Source: Bacillota bacterium
Lineage (GTDB): Bacteria; Bacillota; Clostridia; Acetivibrionales; DTU013
Assembly (NCBI GenBank): GCA_023409735.1
Contig: JAEYRB010000007.1
Span: forward strand, 127,617-191,616
Reading direction: 5' to 3'
Length of the DNA: 64,000 nt
Shown here: positions 42,582 to 51,860 of the stretch, piece after piece
Position numbering within the stretch: the first letter of the stretch is position 1
How the letters are laid out: each line of letters starts with the position of its first letter
The notes under the pieces: model-generated
The model's database searches: none
Told to the model about the DNA's origin: nothing
The model's input: only the letters and a program-made list of their open reading frames with translations
Position numbers and translations under genes: made by a program

Positions 42582-45137
42582 ATGAAACTAAGCAAAAGAC
42601 TTACTCGAGCACTAACCTTTGCAGTAACACTTGCAGTACTTGCAACAATGGCTGTACCTCTGCCTTCCGCTGCCGCCCTAAATTCAAATAACAGAGGCGC
42701 TGATAAGCTTTGGATGGCAATCAAGCAGTTGACAGGTGTTTCGACCATTATGGACACCGGTGCTCATCCAGACGATGAACGTAATTCATTGCTGGCTTAT
42801 TGTCTGCTTGAAAAAGGAGCAGAAACTGTTATTGTATCAACTACCCGCGGCGCAGGCGGTCAAAACGCAATTGGCAAGGAAACCGGCCTGGCTTACAGCG
42901 CGCTCCGTACCAGAGAGCTGCAGGAAGCTGCAGAAATGATCGGCTCTGAGCTTGTTGTATTATGTGAAGAGTACGATAATACAGCAATTGATTTTGGTTT
43001 CTCAAAGCTTGGTGAAGAATCAATGAAGATCTGGGACGTTGATAAAATCACCGAACGTCTTGTACGTGCCATCCGTACCTATAGACCTGACGTAGTATTT
43101 AATTCTGCCAACAACGTCATGTCAGAGCATGGACAGCACCAGGCAACCAACATAATCACAGCTGATGCTTTCAAAAAAGCAGCCGATCCCAATGCATATC
43201 CGGAGCAAATTACAAAAGAAGGACTTCAGCCCTACCAGGCAAAAAAGCTGTATGATACAGGGACTGCTACAGATTATACAGCAAAGATGGATTACTCTGG
43301 ATTTAACCCAATACTTGGTCTTACATATGAACAATTGGGCCAGAATTCCCGCTACATGCATATATCCCAGAGCATGGGAAGAGAAAGAGCACCCGATGCA
43401 GCAGCTGTTTCCTATCATAAATTGATTTCCTCTAAACTGCCTAAGGTTGATGGCAAGGAAGAGGATATGTTTGATGGTATCGCCATGACATTTACCGATC
43501 TGGCTGTTAATTACTATAAAGAAAAGCCCGTTTACAGGATGCTCAACAAGCTTCAGGCTGACGTTGACAGCATCGTGGCAGCTTACCCAAACAATGAGAA
43601 GGTAACCACAGAAGTCCACAAGATGATCGATGATGTTAACCAAGGTTTATCCATTATTAAGAACTCAAAGCTTTCAAAGGATGACAAATTTGACCTTACT
43701 TTCAGATTGAATAGAAAGCTGGAGCAGCTCTATGAAACAAGCGCACAGAGCTCCCTTCTGATCGTTAATGTAACACCTGATTCCTATGAAGTTGCAAAAG
43801 GACAGAGCACAAAGGTTAATGTCAAGCTTTATAATGGAGGAAAGAGCTCTATTAAGAATGTAAAAGTCAAGCTCAATACTCCTGACGGCTGGACAGTATC
43901 ATCCCCTAAGGTTACTTCTGCTTCTAGCATTGCATACAGCAAGAGCGTCAATTTCGAATACACAGTTTCCGTTCCAAATGATGCGGATTACTTCCATCCA
44001 TATGAGGAAAACCCCTTATCCGCTACTGTAAGCTACAGTGTAGACGGAGTCAAATCAGAAATGACCCAGGAATCAGATAAGCTCTTTGCCGTAATGCCTG
44101 AGTATTCATTGCAGCTGACTCCTGAAAATTACGTTCTGAACACGACTGTTGCAGGAAATAAGATCCCCGTTACAGTAGGAGTCAAATCATATGTAACTGG
44201 TGAAACCTCCACCGTCGTAACTCTTGATGTTCCATCAGGATGGACTATTGAACCGAAGCAGGTCACGCTGTCCTTCACCGGCAGCAACCAGAACAAGACT
44301 GCCAACTTTACAATTACTCCACCGGCTAACCTGAAGGAAGAACGGTTTGTACTTAATGCAAAAGCAACCAGCAAGAATATGGTCAGTGACCAGACAGTTC
44401 AGCTCATTGAATATGATCATATAGGACGTACCTATTATCTGTATGATGCAGCCCTGACTGTACAAGCAGCAAAAATCATCCTTCCTAAAGACCTAAAGGT
44501 AGGCTACTTTGATTCCGGTAAGGACGAAGTTTACAAATACCTTGAGCAGATCGGCATGGACGTTACAGTTATTTCAGAAGACGATGTCATGTACAGCGAT
44601 CTCTCACAGTTTGATACAATTGTACTGGGCATACGCGCCTACAGAGATAGCGATAAACTACTGACCGCCAACAACAGACTTCTGGAATTCGCAAAGAACG
44701 GCGGTAATCTGGTCGTAAACTACAGCCAGAACAGCGCAGCAGACAGATGGGATCCGAGCCTAGCACCATATCCTCTGAAGATTGGTCCTGTAACACTTGA
44801 ATGGCGTGTTGTTGAAGAAGATGCAAAAGTGAAGATACTGGCTCCGAACAACCCGGTATTCAATACTCCTAACAAGATCGTTGATTCCGACTGGGACGGT
44901 TGGGTACAGGAACGCAGTATCTACAATATCTCAGAGGCGGATCCTCGCTATACAAAGCTTATTTCCTCCCATGACAAGGGCCTTGAGGACAAACCACAGG
45001 ATGGCCAGTGGCTGACAACTAACTACGGTAAGGGTATCTACACTTACACCTCCGTCGTTTGGTATCGTCAGATCCAGCAGGCTATGGCCCCCGGAGCATA
45101 CAGACTGTTTGTCAATATGCTCTCCATGAAGCAATAA
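42582..45137 (+). CDS. Secreted PIG-L-type deacetylase, multidomain
   Basis: Large exported enzyme of 851 residues. A signal peptide (about 1-31) is followed by a PIG-L/LmbE zinc deacetylase domain with AHPDDE at residues 61-66, STTRGAGGQN, SALRTRELQEAA and EHGQHQA. After residue ~400 come two NEW3-like beta domains (VAKGQSTKVNVKLYNGGKSS and the GNKIPVTVGVKSYV region). The last ~200 residues resemble a glutamine-amidotransferase-like fold (KVGYFDSGKDEVYKYLEQIG, FAKNGGNLVVNYSQN). The likely job is N-deacetylation of extracellular amino-sugars. The ATG follows AGAGGAGAG. ROK upstream, terminator downstream: single-gene unit. Confidence 0.88.
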   Translation: MKLSKRLTRALTFAVTLAVLATMAVPLPSAAALNSNNRGADKLWMAIKQLTGVSTIMDTGAHPDDERNSLLAYCLLEKGAETVIVSTTRGAGGQNAIGKETGLAYSALRTRELQEAAEMIGSELVVLCEEYDNTAIDFGFSKLGEESMKIWDVDKITERLVRAIRTYRPDVVFNSANNVMSEHGQHQATNIITADAFKKAADPNAYPEQITKEGLQPYQAKKLYDTGTATDYTAKMDYSGFNPILGLTYEQLGQNSRYMHISQSMGRERAPDAAAVSYHKLISSKLPKVDGKEEDMFDGIAMTFTDLAVNYYKEKPVYRMLNKLQADVDSIVAAYPNNEKVTTEVHKMIDDVNQGLSIIKNSKLSKDDKFDLTFRLNRKLEQLYETSAQSSLLIVNVTPDSYEVAKGQSTKVNVKLYNGGKSSIKNVKVKLNTPDGWTVSSPKVTSASSIAYSKSVNFEYTVSVPNDADYFHPYEENPLSATVSYSVDGVKSEMTQESDKLFAVMPEYSLQLTPENYVLNTTVAGNKIPVTVGVKSYVTGETSTVVTLDVPSGWTIEPKQVTLSFTGSNQNKTANFTITPPANLKEERFVLNAKATSKNMVSDQTVQLIEYDHIGRTYYLYDAALTVQAAKIILPKDLKVGYFDSGKDEVYKYLEQIGMDVTVISEDDVMYSDLSQFDTIVLGIRAYRDSDKLLTANNRLLEFAKNGGNLVVNYSQNSAADRWDPSLAPYPLKIGPVTLEWRVVEEDAKVKILAPNNPVFNTPNKIVDSDWDGWVQERSIYNISEADPRYTKLISSHDKGLEDKPQDGQWLTTNYGKGIYTYTSVVWYRQIQQAMAPGAYRLFVNMLSMKQ

Positions 45138-45180
45138 GCTGCAAGCTAATTGACATAGTAGTAAGTAATATCTGATACAG

Positions 45181-45213
45181 GGTGGAAGCCGTAGATTACG
45201 GCTCCACCTTTTT
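45181..45213 (+). terminator. Intrinsic terminator of the PIG-L gene
   Basis: Stem GGTGGAAGCCGT / ACGGCTCCACC with one bulge, then TTTTTAT, about 45 bases after the stop. Confidence 0.92.
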
Positions 45214-45345
45214 ATATTGCACGAATATGGGTAATCTTATATGAGACATCGATATAGTGGGTAAACTGGAAATAGTGGTACTATCCGATATAAGATCTAC
45301 TTGTGTGTACATTACCAATGGTACATTGGTAGTAAAGGCTACCTG

Positions 45346-45759
45346 TCATAACTCCTTTGTATAATAATGGCGCGAACCAGTATATGGGTATTCATTAAGG
45401 GTAAAAACCTCCTTATATCCGTGCTTCCGGTAGAAGTCAGGCGCCTGAAAACTGAACGTATCAACAAAAACGTATTTGCATTTCCTTCTGGCAGCTTCTT
45501 TTTCTGCCGCTTCTATAATACTACTTCCAATCCCTTTTCCGCGGAGTTCTTCACTAACCCACAGATACTTTATACATAACCAATTGCCGAATGTTTCGCC
45601 TATCAGACCAGCTTGCTTTACTCCCTTATCATCCTCCAGAAAAATACCAATTGGCACATCTTCTGATGGCTCGCGTTTGGACAAGTTAAATTTTCTCAGT
45701 TCACTTAGTATTTCCTTAGTATCTTCTTCTGATACATTTGCTGTGATGCGTATATCCAA
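45346..45759 (-). CDS. GNAT acetyltransferase
   Basis: Acetyl-CoA-dependent N-acetyltransferase of 137 residues. The acetyl-CoA loop reads WVSEELRGKGIGSSIIEAAE (about residues 68-87). The protein ends DFYRKHGYKEVFTLNEYPY, the usual last strand with its Tyr. The substrate is not predictable. A near-palindrome TACCAATG-N3-CATTGGTA lies directly past its end (45313-45331) and could form a hairpin. It is at the left border of the decaying accessory region. Confidence 0.8.
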   Translation of the reverse strand: MDIRITANVSEEDTKEILSELRKFNLSKREPSEDVPIGIFLEDDKGVKQAGLIGETFGNWLCIKYLWVSEELRGKGIGSSIIEAAEKEAARRKCKYVFVDTFSFQAPDFYRKHGYKEVFTLNEYPYTGSRHYYTKEL

Positions 45760-45848
45760 GATATTATACCCTCCAAATTCATATATTTACCTCAACTACA
45801 TCTATCACACTTCTTAAACATCGACATCTATCTTGGTAACTCGACCTT

Positions 45849-46184
45849 TTACATACTCATTATCTCCTCCGCTGTCATAACTCGTGCAAATGCAAATCTT
45901 AGTATATCCAGTTCTGCTTTCTGCATCTCACAATCATAGGTTGAAGTTATATCCGAACCAAAAATCACATAATAACTTCTCTCGTATGCTTGCCGGGCAG
46001 TTGTCCCGCAGCAACAATTAGTTAGTGTACCACATATTATTACTGTGTCTTTTCCCATCTGTCTTAAAATCGTGTCCAGAGGTGTATCATAAAACGCTCT
46101 CCCCGTATTATTAAATTGATACGATCTCATATTTGTGGTTATTTTATCAGCTATATCGTAAAATAGAGCTAGGCCTGGAGTCAT
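45849..46184 (-). pseudogene. Isochorismatase-like hydrolase remnant
   Basis: Only 111 residues of a family usually about 180-200 long. The C-terminal half is well kept (TPLDTILRQMGKDTVIICG, then TNCCCGTTARQAYERSYYV with the catalytic Cys region). The N-terminus (LFYDIADKITTNMRSYQF) joins what look like pieces flanking a deleted centre that should hold the catalytic Asp and Lys. No ribosome site precedes the ATG. Most likely an inactive remnant, 38 bases past the ABC permease stop. Confidence 0.65.
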
Positions 46185-46222
46185 AAAAAATACGAGAGCA
46201 CCAGATATTAGCTGCTATAACA

Positions 46223-47035
46223 TTAGCCTGAAGCACTTGAATAGTTCTTTATGCCAACTCTCCATATCAACCTCAATATGGACATAAACAAAATTGGTGC
46301 TGCAATAATCCATATGTAATACGTTGAATTGAATCTCCCGAGTATGAACATAGATGGCATATTGGTGATAAAGAATACCGGTATAAGAAACAATCCAATA
46401 CGCTGAATATATTTATTATAAATTGTCATAGGCATATTGTTAAAGTCCCACAATTTGTCTGTTATTTCAGTAATGGAGCCTGACTTTATAGTCCAGAAGG
46501 ATAATACCTGCGGAATCAGGAATAGCGAATAAGATACAATGGCACCTGAAATAATTGCTCCAATATAACCGGCGACATTTACAAAACTAACTTCAATATT
46601 CAGCTTATTCCATGCAACGGCAACCATGGTTATACCTGCAGCTAGGTTAGGAATTGGAAGTGCAAAGTTCACATGCCGCATCGATACGATAAACTGCAGC
46701 GAAAGGGGCTTGGTAATGTAAATATCCAGTGTACCAGTCCTGATATGTTCCGGAAAATTATAGAAGTTATCCATAAACAAACCTGTATATATTGCTATCA
46801 TTATTGTGTATGTACCAACAAATATCATAACCTCATCAGGTGAAACCCCATTAATATCATAACCTACTCGATATACAACAAAAACATAAACTACTTTTGA
46901 AAACAAAAACACAACTTCCATTGTGAGACTTGCAAAAAAATTCGCCTTATATTCCAAATAGCCTATAAGGCTGTTTTTTGCAAAAATAAAGTATATGTAA
47001 ATATGCTTTATAATGCTCCGGAATATTTCCCGCAT
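46223..47035 (-). CDS. DUF990-type ABC-2 permease, second
   Basis: Membrane subunit of 270 residues with six helices. NFPEHIRTGTLDIYITKPLSLQF is the family hallmark just after the second helix (shown in part). The ATG at 47035 lies seven bases after GGGGGG and three bases past the previous stop. It pairs with the next permease and the ATPase as in bacterial exporters of the ABC2_membrane_6 group, known for drug or bacteriocin-type export. No substrate can be named. Confidence 0.85.
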   Translation of the reverse strand: MREIFRSIIKHIYIYFIFAKNSLIGYLEYKANFFASLTMEVVFLFSKVVYVFVVYRVGYDINGVSPDEVMIFVGTYTIMIAIYTGLFMDNFYNFPEHIRTGTLDIYITKPLSLQFIVSMRHVNFALPIPNLAAGITMVAVAWNKLNIEVSFVNVAGYIGAIISGAIVSYSLFLIPQVLSFWTIKSGSITEITDKLWDFNNMPMTIYNKYIQRIGLFLIPVFFITNMPSMFILGRFNSTYYIWIIAAPILFMSILRLIWRVGIKNYSSASG

Positions 47036-47039
47036 TATA

Positions 47040-47849
47040 CTACCCCCCGACAGCAACATATTTTTTCATTCCTATCTTCCATGATCTATTTGCTATTATC
47101 ACAAATATGAGTATCCATACAACTTGAATAATCATTTTTAATCCAATTTCATCGTAGCTAGTATGGCCTGTTAAGATATTTACAGGATAAAAAACAATAT
47201 ACTCAAACGGTAAGAAATGAGAAATTGCCACAACCTTTTCCCCGAATATATCCAGAGGAAAAACCCCTCCACTAAGTAAAAATATTCCTTGACTAAAGGC
47301 TATAAAAACACCCCATACCTCAGTCATAACAAATGCAAGCATGCTAATGCAATAGAACATGAGGAAATTCATCAACAAAGCAAAGAAAATAGCAATTATA
47401 AAAAATACAAGTCGTAATACCTCAATACCCATATCCCACCTAATGGTTATTACACCGATAGTGACTGCCATAATTATGAATAGTACTATAGTCTGTAGGG
47501 TCTTTCTTCCTAAGAAGCTACATATTCTGTAGGAAAAGTAATGTATGGGCTGAGCCAAAAATTTATTCAGACCACCGTTCTTGATATCCGAAGCCATCTC
47601 CCATTCAAATCCTGTAGATACAAGTTTGGAAACAATTCCTGAGAAAACTGAATATGTAATCATTTGAGGGTAGTTATACCCATATATTACATCAGCCTGA
47701 GAACTCATAAAAATAGCATTCCACAAAAAGCATTGAACGATTATTATAAAAGAGCCGCTGAATATACTTAGTAAAAAGTCAACTCTGTACTCCATAGCAT
47801 TTTGGAAACCAAGGAGATATGTTCTTACATACTTATGCAATGACTTCAT
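47040..47849 (-). CDS. DUF990-type ABC-2 permease, first
   Basis: About 269 residues with six helices. MASDIKNGGLNKFLAQPIHYF is the same hallmark as in its partner. It begins inside the end of the ATPase gene; the ATG at 47849 is taken, a GTG at 47861 is possible. The overlap with the ATPase and the two-base gap to the next permease show one transcript. Both permeases probably form a heterodimer. Confidence 0.85.
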   Translation of the reverse strand: MKSLHKYVRTYLLGFQNAMEYRVDFLLSIFSGSFIIIVQCFLWNAIFMSSQADVIYGYNYPQMITYSVFSGIVSKLVSTGFEWEMASDIKNGGLNKFLAQPIHYFSYRICSFLGRKTLQTIVLFIIMAVTIGVITIRWDMGIEVLRLVFFIIAIFFALLMNFLMFYCISMLAFVMTEVWGVFIAFSQGIFLLSGGVFPLDIFGEKVVAISHFLPFEYIVFYPVNILTGHTSYDEIGLKMIIQVVWILIFVIIANRSWKIGMKKYVAVGG

Positions 47850-48831
47850 TGTTTTCACCACTCTTTTTAAATAATTCTGATATTCCCTCCTCTATGGGTA
47901 TATCTTCAATATTAAAATCAAGAATCGGCATTTTACCAAGAATTTTCCTAGAGGCTTCCTGCAAATTTTCTTTATTCACTTCAAGTATTACGTTGTAACC
48001 ATCGTATTCTCTCATTGCCCCATAGGCTTCTATCTCCGCTTTTGCAACCTGCTGGTAAAACTGAATTTTAAGCAACTTTTTTGCATCAAACATTTCATTT
48101 ACTCTTTTCAGAGCGCCATCATATACGACCTTTCCGCTGTTTATTATAATAGTACGTTTACACAAGTCTTCAATATCATCCATGTAGTGACTGGTTAATA
48201 TGATGGTGACCTTCTCCTGCTGGTTATAGTATTTTAAGAAATCTCTGATTTTTTTCTGGGATATGATATCAAGGCCAATAGTGGGTTCATCTAGAAATAT
48301 TACCTTTGGCCTATGAATAAGCGAAGCAATCAGCTCCATCTTCATCCTTTCACCAAGAGAAAGCCTCCTGACCTGAACCTTGAGAAGATCCTTTACATCA
48401 AGAAGTTCAGTCAGCTCTTCGAGAGTTTTATTGTATTCATTGTTATCCAATTCATAAATACATTTATTCAAATATAGAGATTCATTTGCCGGCAAATCCA
48501 ACCAAAGCTGACTTTTTTGACCCATTACGATTGAGAATTGCATCTTAAAATCTTTCTTTCTTTCCCAAGGAACATAACCCATAACCTGGGCATTACCACC
48601 GGTAGGATACAAAATGCCTGAGAGCATTTTCAAGGTAGTTGTTTTCCCCGCACCGTTTGGTCCTAGAAAACCAACAATTTCACCTTCATTTATTTGGAAG
48701 GATATGTTATTTACGGCATCCTTAATCAGTGTCTCTCTAGAAAAAAGATTTTTAACTGAATTTTTAAAACCAACCTCCTTTTGATAATATTTAAATGATT
48801 TACACAAATCATTTACCTTAATTATTTCCAT
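47833..48831 (-). CDS. ABC exporter ATPase of the DUF990 system
   Basis: 332 residues. Walker A is GPNGAGKTT, the signature region is RLSLGERMKMEL (LSLGE in place of LSGGQ, normal here), Walker B is VIFLDEPTIGLD, and the switch His is in LTSHYMDD. An N-terminal YYQKEVGFKNSVKNLF insert and a C-terminal accessory domain match ATPases of this permease type. The frame opens with ATG on the ribosome site; the second ATG (48831) has proper spacing behind GGGGGA. Confidence 0.92.
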   Translation of the reverse strand: MEIIKVNDLCKSFKYYQKEVGFKNSVKNLFSRETLIKDAVNNISFQINEGEIVGFLGPNGAGKTTTLKMLSGILYPTGGNAQVMGYVPWERKKDFKMQFSIVMGQKSQLWLDLPANESLYLNKCIYELDNNEYNKTLEELTELLDVKDLLKVQVRRLSLGERMKMELIASLIHRPKVIFLDEPTIGLDIISQKKIRDFLKYYNQQEKVTIILTSHYMDDIEDLCKRTIIINSGKVVYDGALKRVNEMFDAKKLLKIQFYQQVAKAEIEAYGAMREYDGYNVILEVNKENLQEASRKILGKMPILDFNIEDIPIEEGISELFKKSGENNEVIA

Positions 48832-49253
48832 CAGAAACATCCCCCATAGCGATTGAAATTATTTCAAAAAGTGCTTATTTATTAAATGCCATGAAAATGA
48901 AGTACACTATACTTCCAGCACGCAGGCATTAAATATTCGAGGATTTCAGCATTCATTATATTTTGTGTTGTGTCAAATTTAAGCAATGCTATAATCCTTT
49001 ATGTTACCGCTTACAAATTCAAAAACTTACCTGCGTCTCTTAAACATTTCATTACTTATTAGTTTCTCTTTCTTAACTTTTTCTAAATCAAGAGAAAATG
49101 ATGTTTTAATTTAATGTGAGATTTACACATATTTATAACATATTACTCTTATTTTGTAATTGAGTAAATATACATTTTTGACATTTATATATATTAATAT
49201 TGACATTCAGGGTATTGATGCAGACATTTGTATTGCGGATATACATAATATAA
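48832..49253. other. Promoter side of DUF990 operon with a cre-like site
   Basis: It contains TGTTACCGCTTACA at 49002-49015, which fits the cre pattern and the sites near gnd and the kinase. An 8-bp inverted repeat GCGGATAT / ATATCCGC straddles 49235-49268. No gene is evident. Confidence 0.45.
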
Positions 49254-49397
49254 CGCTTGGATATCCGCTCTATTGTGAGTCAATTTTTTAAAAGCAAAAA
49301 ATTCCGTCAAACTAAATATGAAATTGAAGCTTATAATAACGAATGCAATGATCTAAATCAACATATTGAAAATTACATGTGTTACAAAGACGAATAA
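49254..49397 (+). pseudogene. Possible short coding remnant
   Basis: An open stretch after TAA at 49251 contains a GTG at 49275 and reads FFKSKKFRQTKYEIEAYNN, then NQHIENYMCYKDE before TAA. It has coding character but no ribosome site. It may be a fragment of a coiled-coil protein such as DUF4041-type. The rest of the gap to 49632 shows nothing. Confidence 0.25.
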
Positions 49398-49632
49398 AAA
49401 GTTCGGAAAGTTATCTAATAGTGTAATGTTAAAGTGATGGATTTCACCCAAGGATACACTTCGAAATTATTTCAGCACTGTGTAACACATGTTTGACAAA
49501 CCAACACGTACAAGGCCAGACAGCGCTTAAGGATATAAAAGTTAATATCTTCACCAGGGTATTATTTGCTGACAATTGTTTAAGCGCAAATCATAACAAA
49601 TCATATCCTTTGATTTTTGAAATATTCATAAA

Positions 49633-50697
49633 TCAATTACTATATTCATTCTCCAGTAACTTCAATCCTTCACGCATATCATGCCCTAGAATTTCCTGAG
49701 TCTTAGCAAAATCAAACCTCTCATGAAGCTTATCATGCACCTCAAGAAAAGCCTTCTTACCATATTTTCTTATAAACATAGCCTGCGCCTTAGCTGAAGC
49801 TGCTCCATCATTATCCGGTGTATAGAAGCCTTTTGTACAGTCTTCCAGTTCTGAACATTCATAGCATCCATCTATGTTCTTCTCCATACAGCAAACCATA
49901 TTAGGACATCTCTTGTCCTCGCATATTGTTGCAAAGGAGCATGTATTATACTCCGTCCTGCAGGATCCACACCATTCACCTAAGAAGCAGTGATTGCATG
50001 AAAAACCGCAATATGCTATAGGATCAACACCCTTACGGGCATTTTTGCACAGCTTATTTTTGATCCGCTGCATCGCCTGGATATGCATGATCCAATGCCT
50101 GCTGAATGGCATTTTGATCAAGCCACGAATATCTTTACCGCACCAGTAATCGATGAGCCAAATGGCATTCCCATCCAAACTGACACAACCGGTTTCTGTA
50201 AGCCTTTCCTTATCCGCCTCCGAATAACTTGTCTTCATCTTTGAATACTCGAGTTTTGAAAGAATTGAGTTAGTAGAAAGCATAACTTCTTTGGCGTATT
50301 CATATAAAGCCCTGATATTAAGTTTCCTTGAAAATTCTGCGATATCATGTCCCTGCAGCTCATTGCCGGTCGTAATGATCGGCGAGCCGATTTTCTTCTG
50401 ATAGTTGCCAGCCATAAATATCTGCTCGTCCCTTGCAATCAAAGTATGTGCTACGATATCCTCAATTCGAAAGATGTGCCAGATAGAATATGAAAGCGTC
50501 TTACTGTGATAACCCTTCGCATTTACAAAAGGCATCTGATAAAATGCCTCAGCAGGATACCCGTTCACGATCTGTGAAATCTGCTCAAACATTTCCTTCC
50601 GGAATTCAATTAGTAATTCTATTCCGTCCTTATATGTAGTTTCTTTCCCAAGAAGAATCTGAATCTGTGCATTCTTCTCTGACCATTCCTTGTTCAT
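49633..50697 (-). CDS. DinB-like domain fused to a cysteine-rich DUF3795 domain
   Basis: 354 residues in two parts. Residues 1-215 look like a DinB/YfiT four-helix metal-binding domain (SIWHIFRIEDIVAHTLIARD with a metal His, and SRHWIMHIQAMQRIK with another). Residues 225-300 are cysteine-rich with about 15 cysteines (YCGFSCNHCFLGEWCGSCR ... CYECSELEDC), typical of DUF3795. DinB-like proteins often act in thiol or stress metabolism; the fused part probably binds metal. The ATG has only weak ribosome pairing. Not in an operon. Confidence 0.7.
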   Translation of the reverse strand: MNKEWSEKNAQIQILLGKETTYKDGIELLIEFRKEMFEQISQIVNGYPAEAFYQMPFVNAKGYHSKTLSYSIWHIFRIEDIVAHTLIARDEQIFMAGNYQKKIGSPIITTGNELQGHDIAEFSRKLNIRALYEYAKEVMLSTNSILSKLEYSKMKTSYSEADKERLTETGCVSLDGNAIWLIDYWCGKDIRGLIKMPFSRHWIMHIQAMQRIKNKLCKNARKGVDPIAYCGFSCNHCFLGEWCGSCRTEYNTCSFATICEDKRCPNMVCCMEKNIDGCYECSELEDCTKGFYTPDNDGAASAKAQAMFIRKYGKKAFLEVHDKLHERFDFAKTQEILGHDMREGLKLLENEYSN

Positions 50698-50853
50698 TGA
50701 GCGTTTAGCCTCCTTTATTCCCTCCAGCCATTTGTGCGAGTATATTTTTAGTGATCACCTCATAAGTTTGAAAAATACCTAAGCTACTATTTTATACCAA
50801 TATTATATAACATTTCATCTTGCAGAACAAGTGTTCTTTTTTATATTATCATT

Positions 50854-51092
50854 TCATACGTACCATACTCCAGTAACTTCAAAAAGATTATCCAAAATTG
50901 TATCAGAAAGTTCATCCATTTCCCTGTTTGCAGGCAATAGGTCCGAAACCATAATTGCATGTAATTTTCCAGCATAGGCACCCCTAATATCATTGTATGA
51001 GTCCTCAATACCATATGCTTTTCTTGACTCTATGACTAGTCCTCACAAGCTCTAAAAAATATATCCTGAGCTGGTTTACTTCTATTAGCCAT
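50854..51092 (-). pseudogene. HAD-superfamily hydrolase remnant
   Basis: The minus strand reads NRSKPAQDIFFRACED and stops at TAG. Another frame continues YGIEDSYNDIRGAYAGKLHA, then IMVSDLLPANREMDEL and a stop at 50854-50856. This is the C-terminal motif set of beta-phosphoglucomutase-like HAD phosphatases (KPAPDIF ... EDSYNGIRA). The catalytic N-terminal part is gone and the frame is broken near 51040. Confidence 0.6.
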
Positions 51093-51151
51093 GGCAATTG
51101 CCCACTATGTCAATAGGTACTTCTCCCATAAAATATTACTAGCTACAAAAT

Positions 51152-51681
51152 TCACGCATCAATTACATTACAGGAATATTTAAACTCGCCGGCCAATCCC
51201 GGTTCATCAGGATACTGCCGCTCGCCTTTACTTTCAAGTGAAAGTCCTATTTTCTCCATGACATGTGCCGAGTTAAGATTCCGACAATCACAATGAGCAA
51301 CCAGCTTTTTTACTTTTAACTGTTTAACTGCAAATGACTTAATTGCAAGTGCAGCTTCAGTTGCAAATCCCTTTCCCCAATATTTTTTATTGAGAATCCA
51401 GCCTAACTCGCCATCAGATTTGTCTTCATTTAAATATACGAACACCGCTCCGATGTGTACAGAATCATAAAGAATAGCAAATTCATAAAAGATGTTTCTT
51501 CCTTTTGCCATTCCGCACTTATACATTCTAAAAAGTGGCGTGTTTCTTCTATACTTTTATGAGGGAAATAAATCATGTATTTAGTATTCTCTATGTCTGA
51601 CGCATATTCATATACCGTCCATAAATCTAAAACATTAAGCGGACGTAATAACAATCTTTCGGTTCTTAGTTCCATATGCAT
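51152..51681 (-). pseudogene. Frameshifted GNAT acetyltransferase (RimJ/RimL type)
   Basis: The N-terminal part begins MELRTERLLLRPLN and runs to SAEWQKE near 51500. The C-terminal part continues one frame off as FAILYDSVHIGAVFVYLNE, then WGKGFATEAALAIKSFA (acetyl-CoA loop) and ends at 51152. One frameshift at about 51495-51505 in an A/G-rich run separates them. Sequencing error or programmed shift is possible, but the neighbourhood is full of remnants. Confidence 0.65.
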
Positions 51682-51860
51682 TAGGATCTCTTTTGTCTTG
51701 TCCCTCTTGACATATTTTCCCACCCCGCTACTATTATAATATAACTGTCCATAAACATCGACCAAGAACTGGTCTGACCCCCAAAAAGTATACAAAATGG
51801 GGACGATTATGGTAAGAGGTCCCACCTACTTGGTAGAAGTTTATTGGGGCGAGAAAAATA
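51682..51860. other. Gap with a GGGGAC/GTCCC inverted repeat
   Basis: No gene is seen. GGGGAC at about 51800 and GGTCCC about 13 bases later can pair. It might be the end of a decayed insertion, but no transposase is visible. Confidence 0.25.

Noticed and set aside
45181..45213. T-box-like GGGTGG string
   Set aside because: It is one arm of a plain terminator hairpin; no specifier loop or aminoacid gene is near.
51682..51860. Possible insertion-sequence end (GGGGAC/GTCCC repeat)
   Set aside because: No transposase fragment, no target duplication seen; too short to call.
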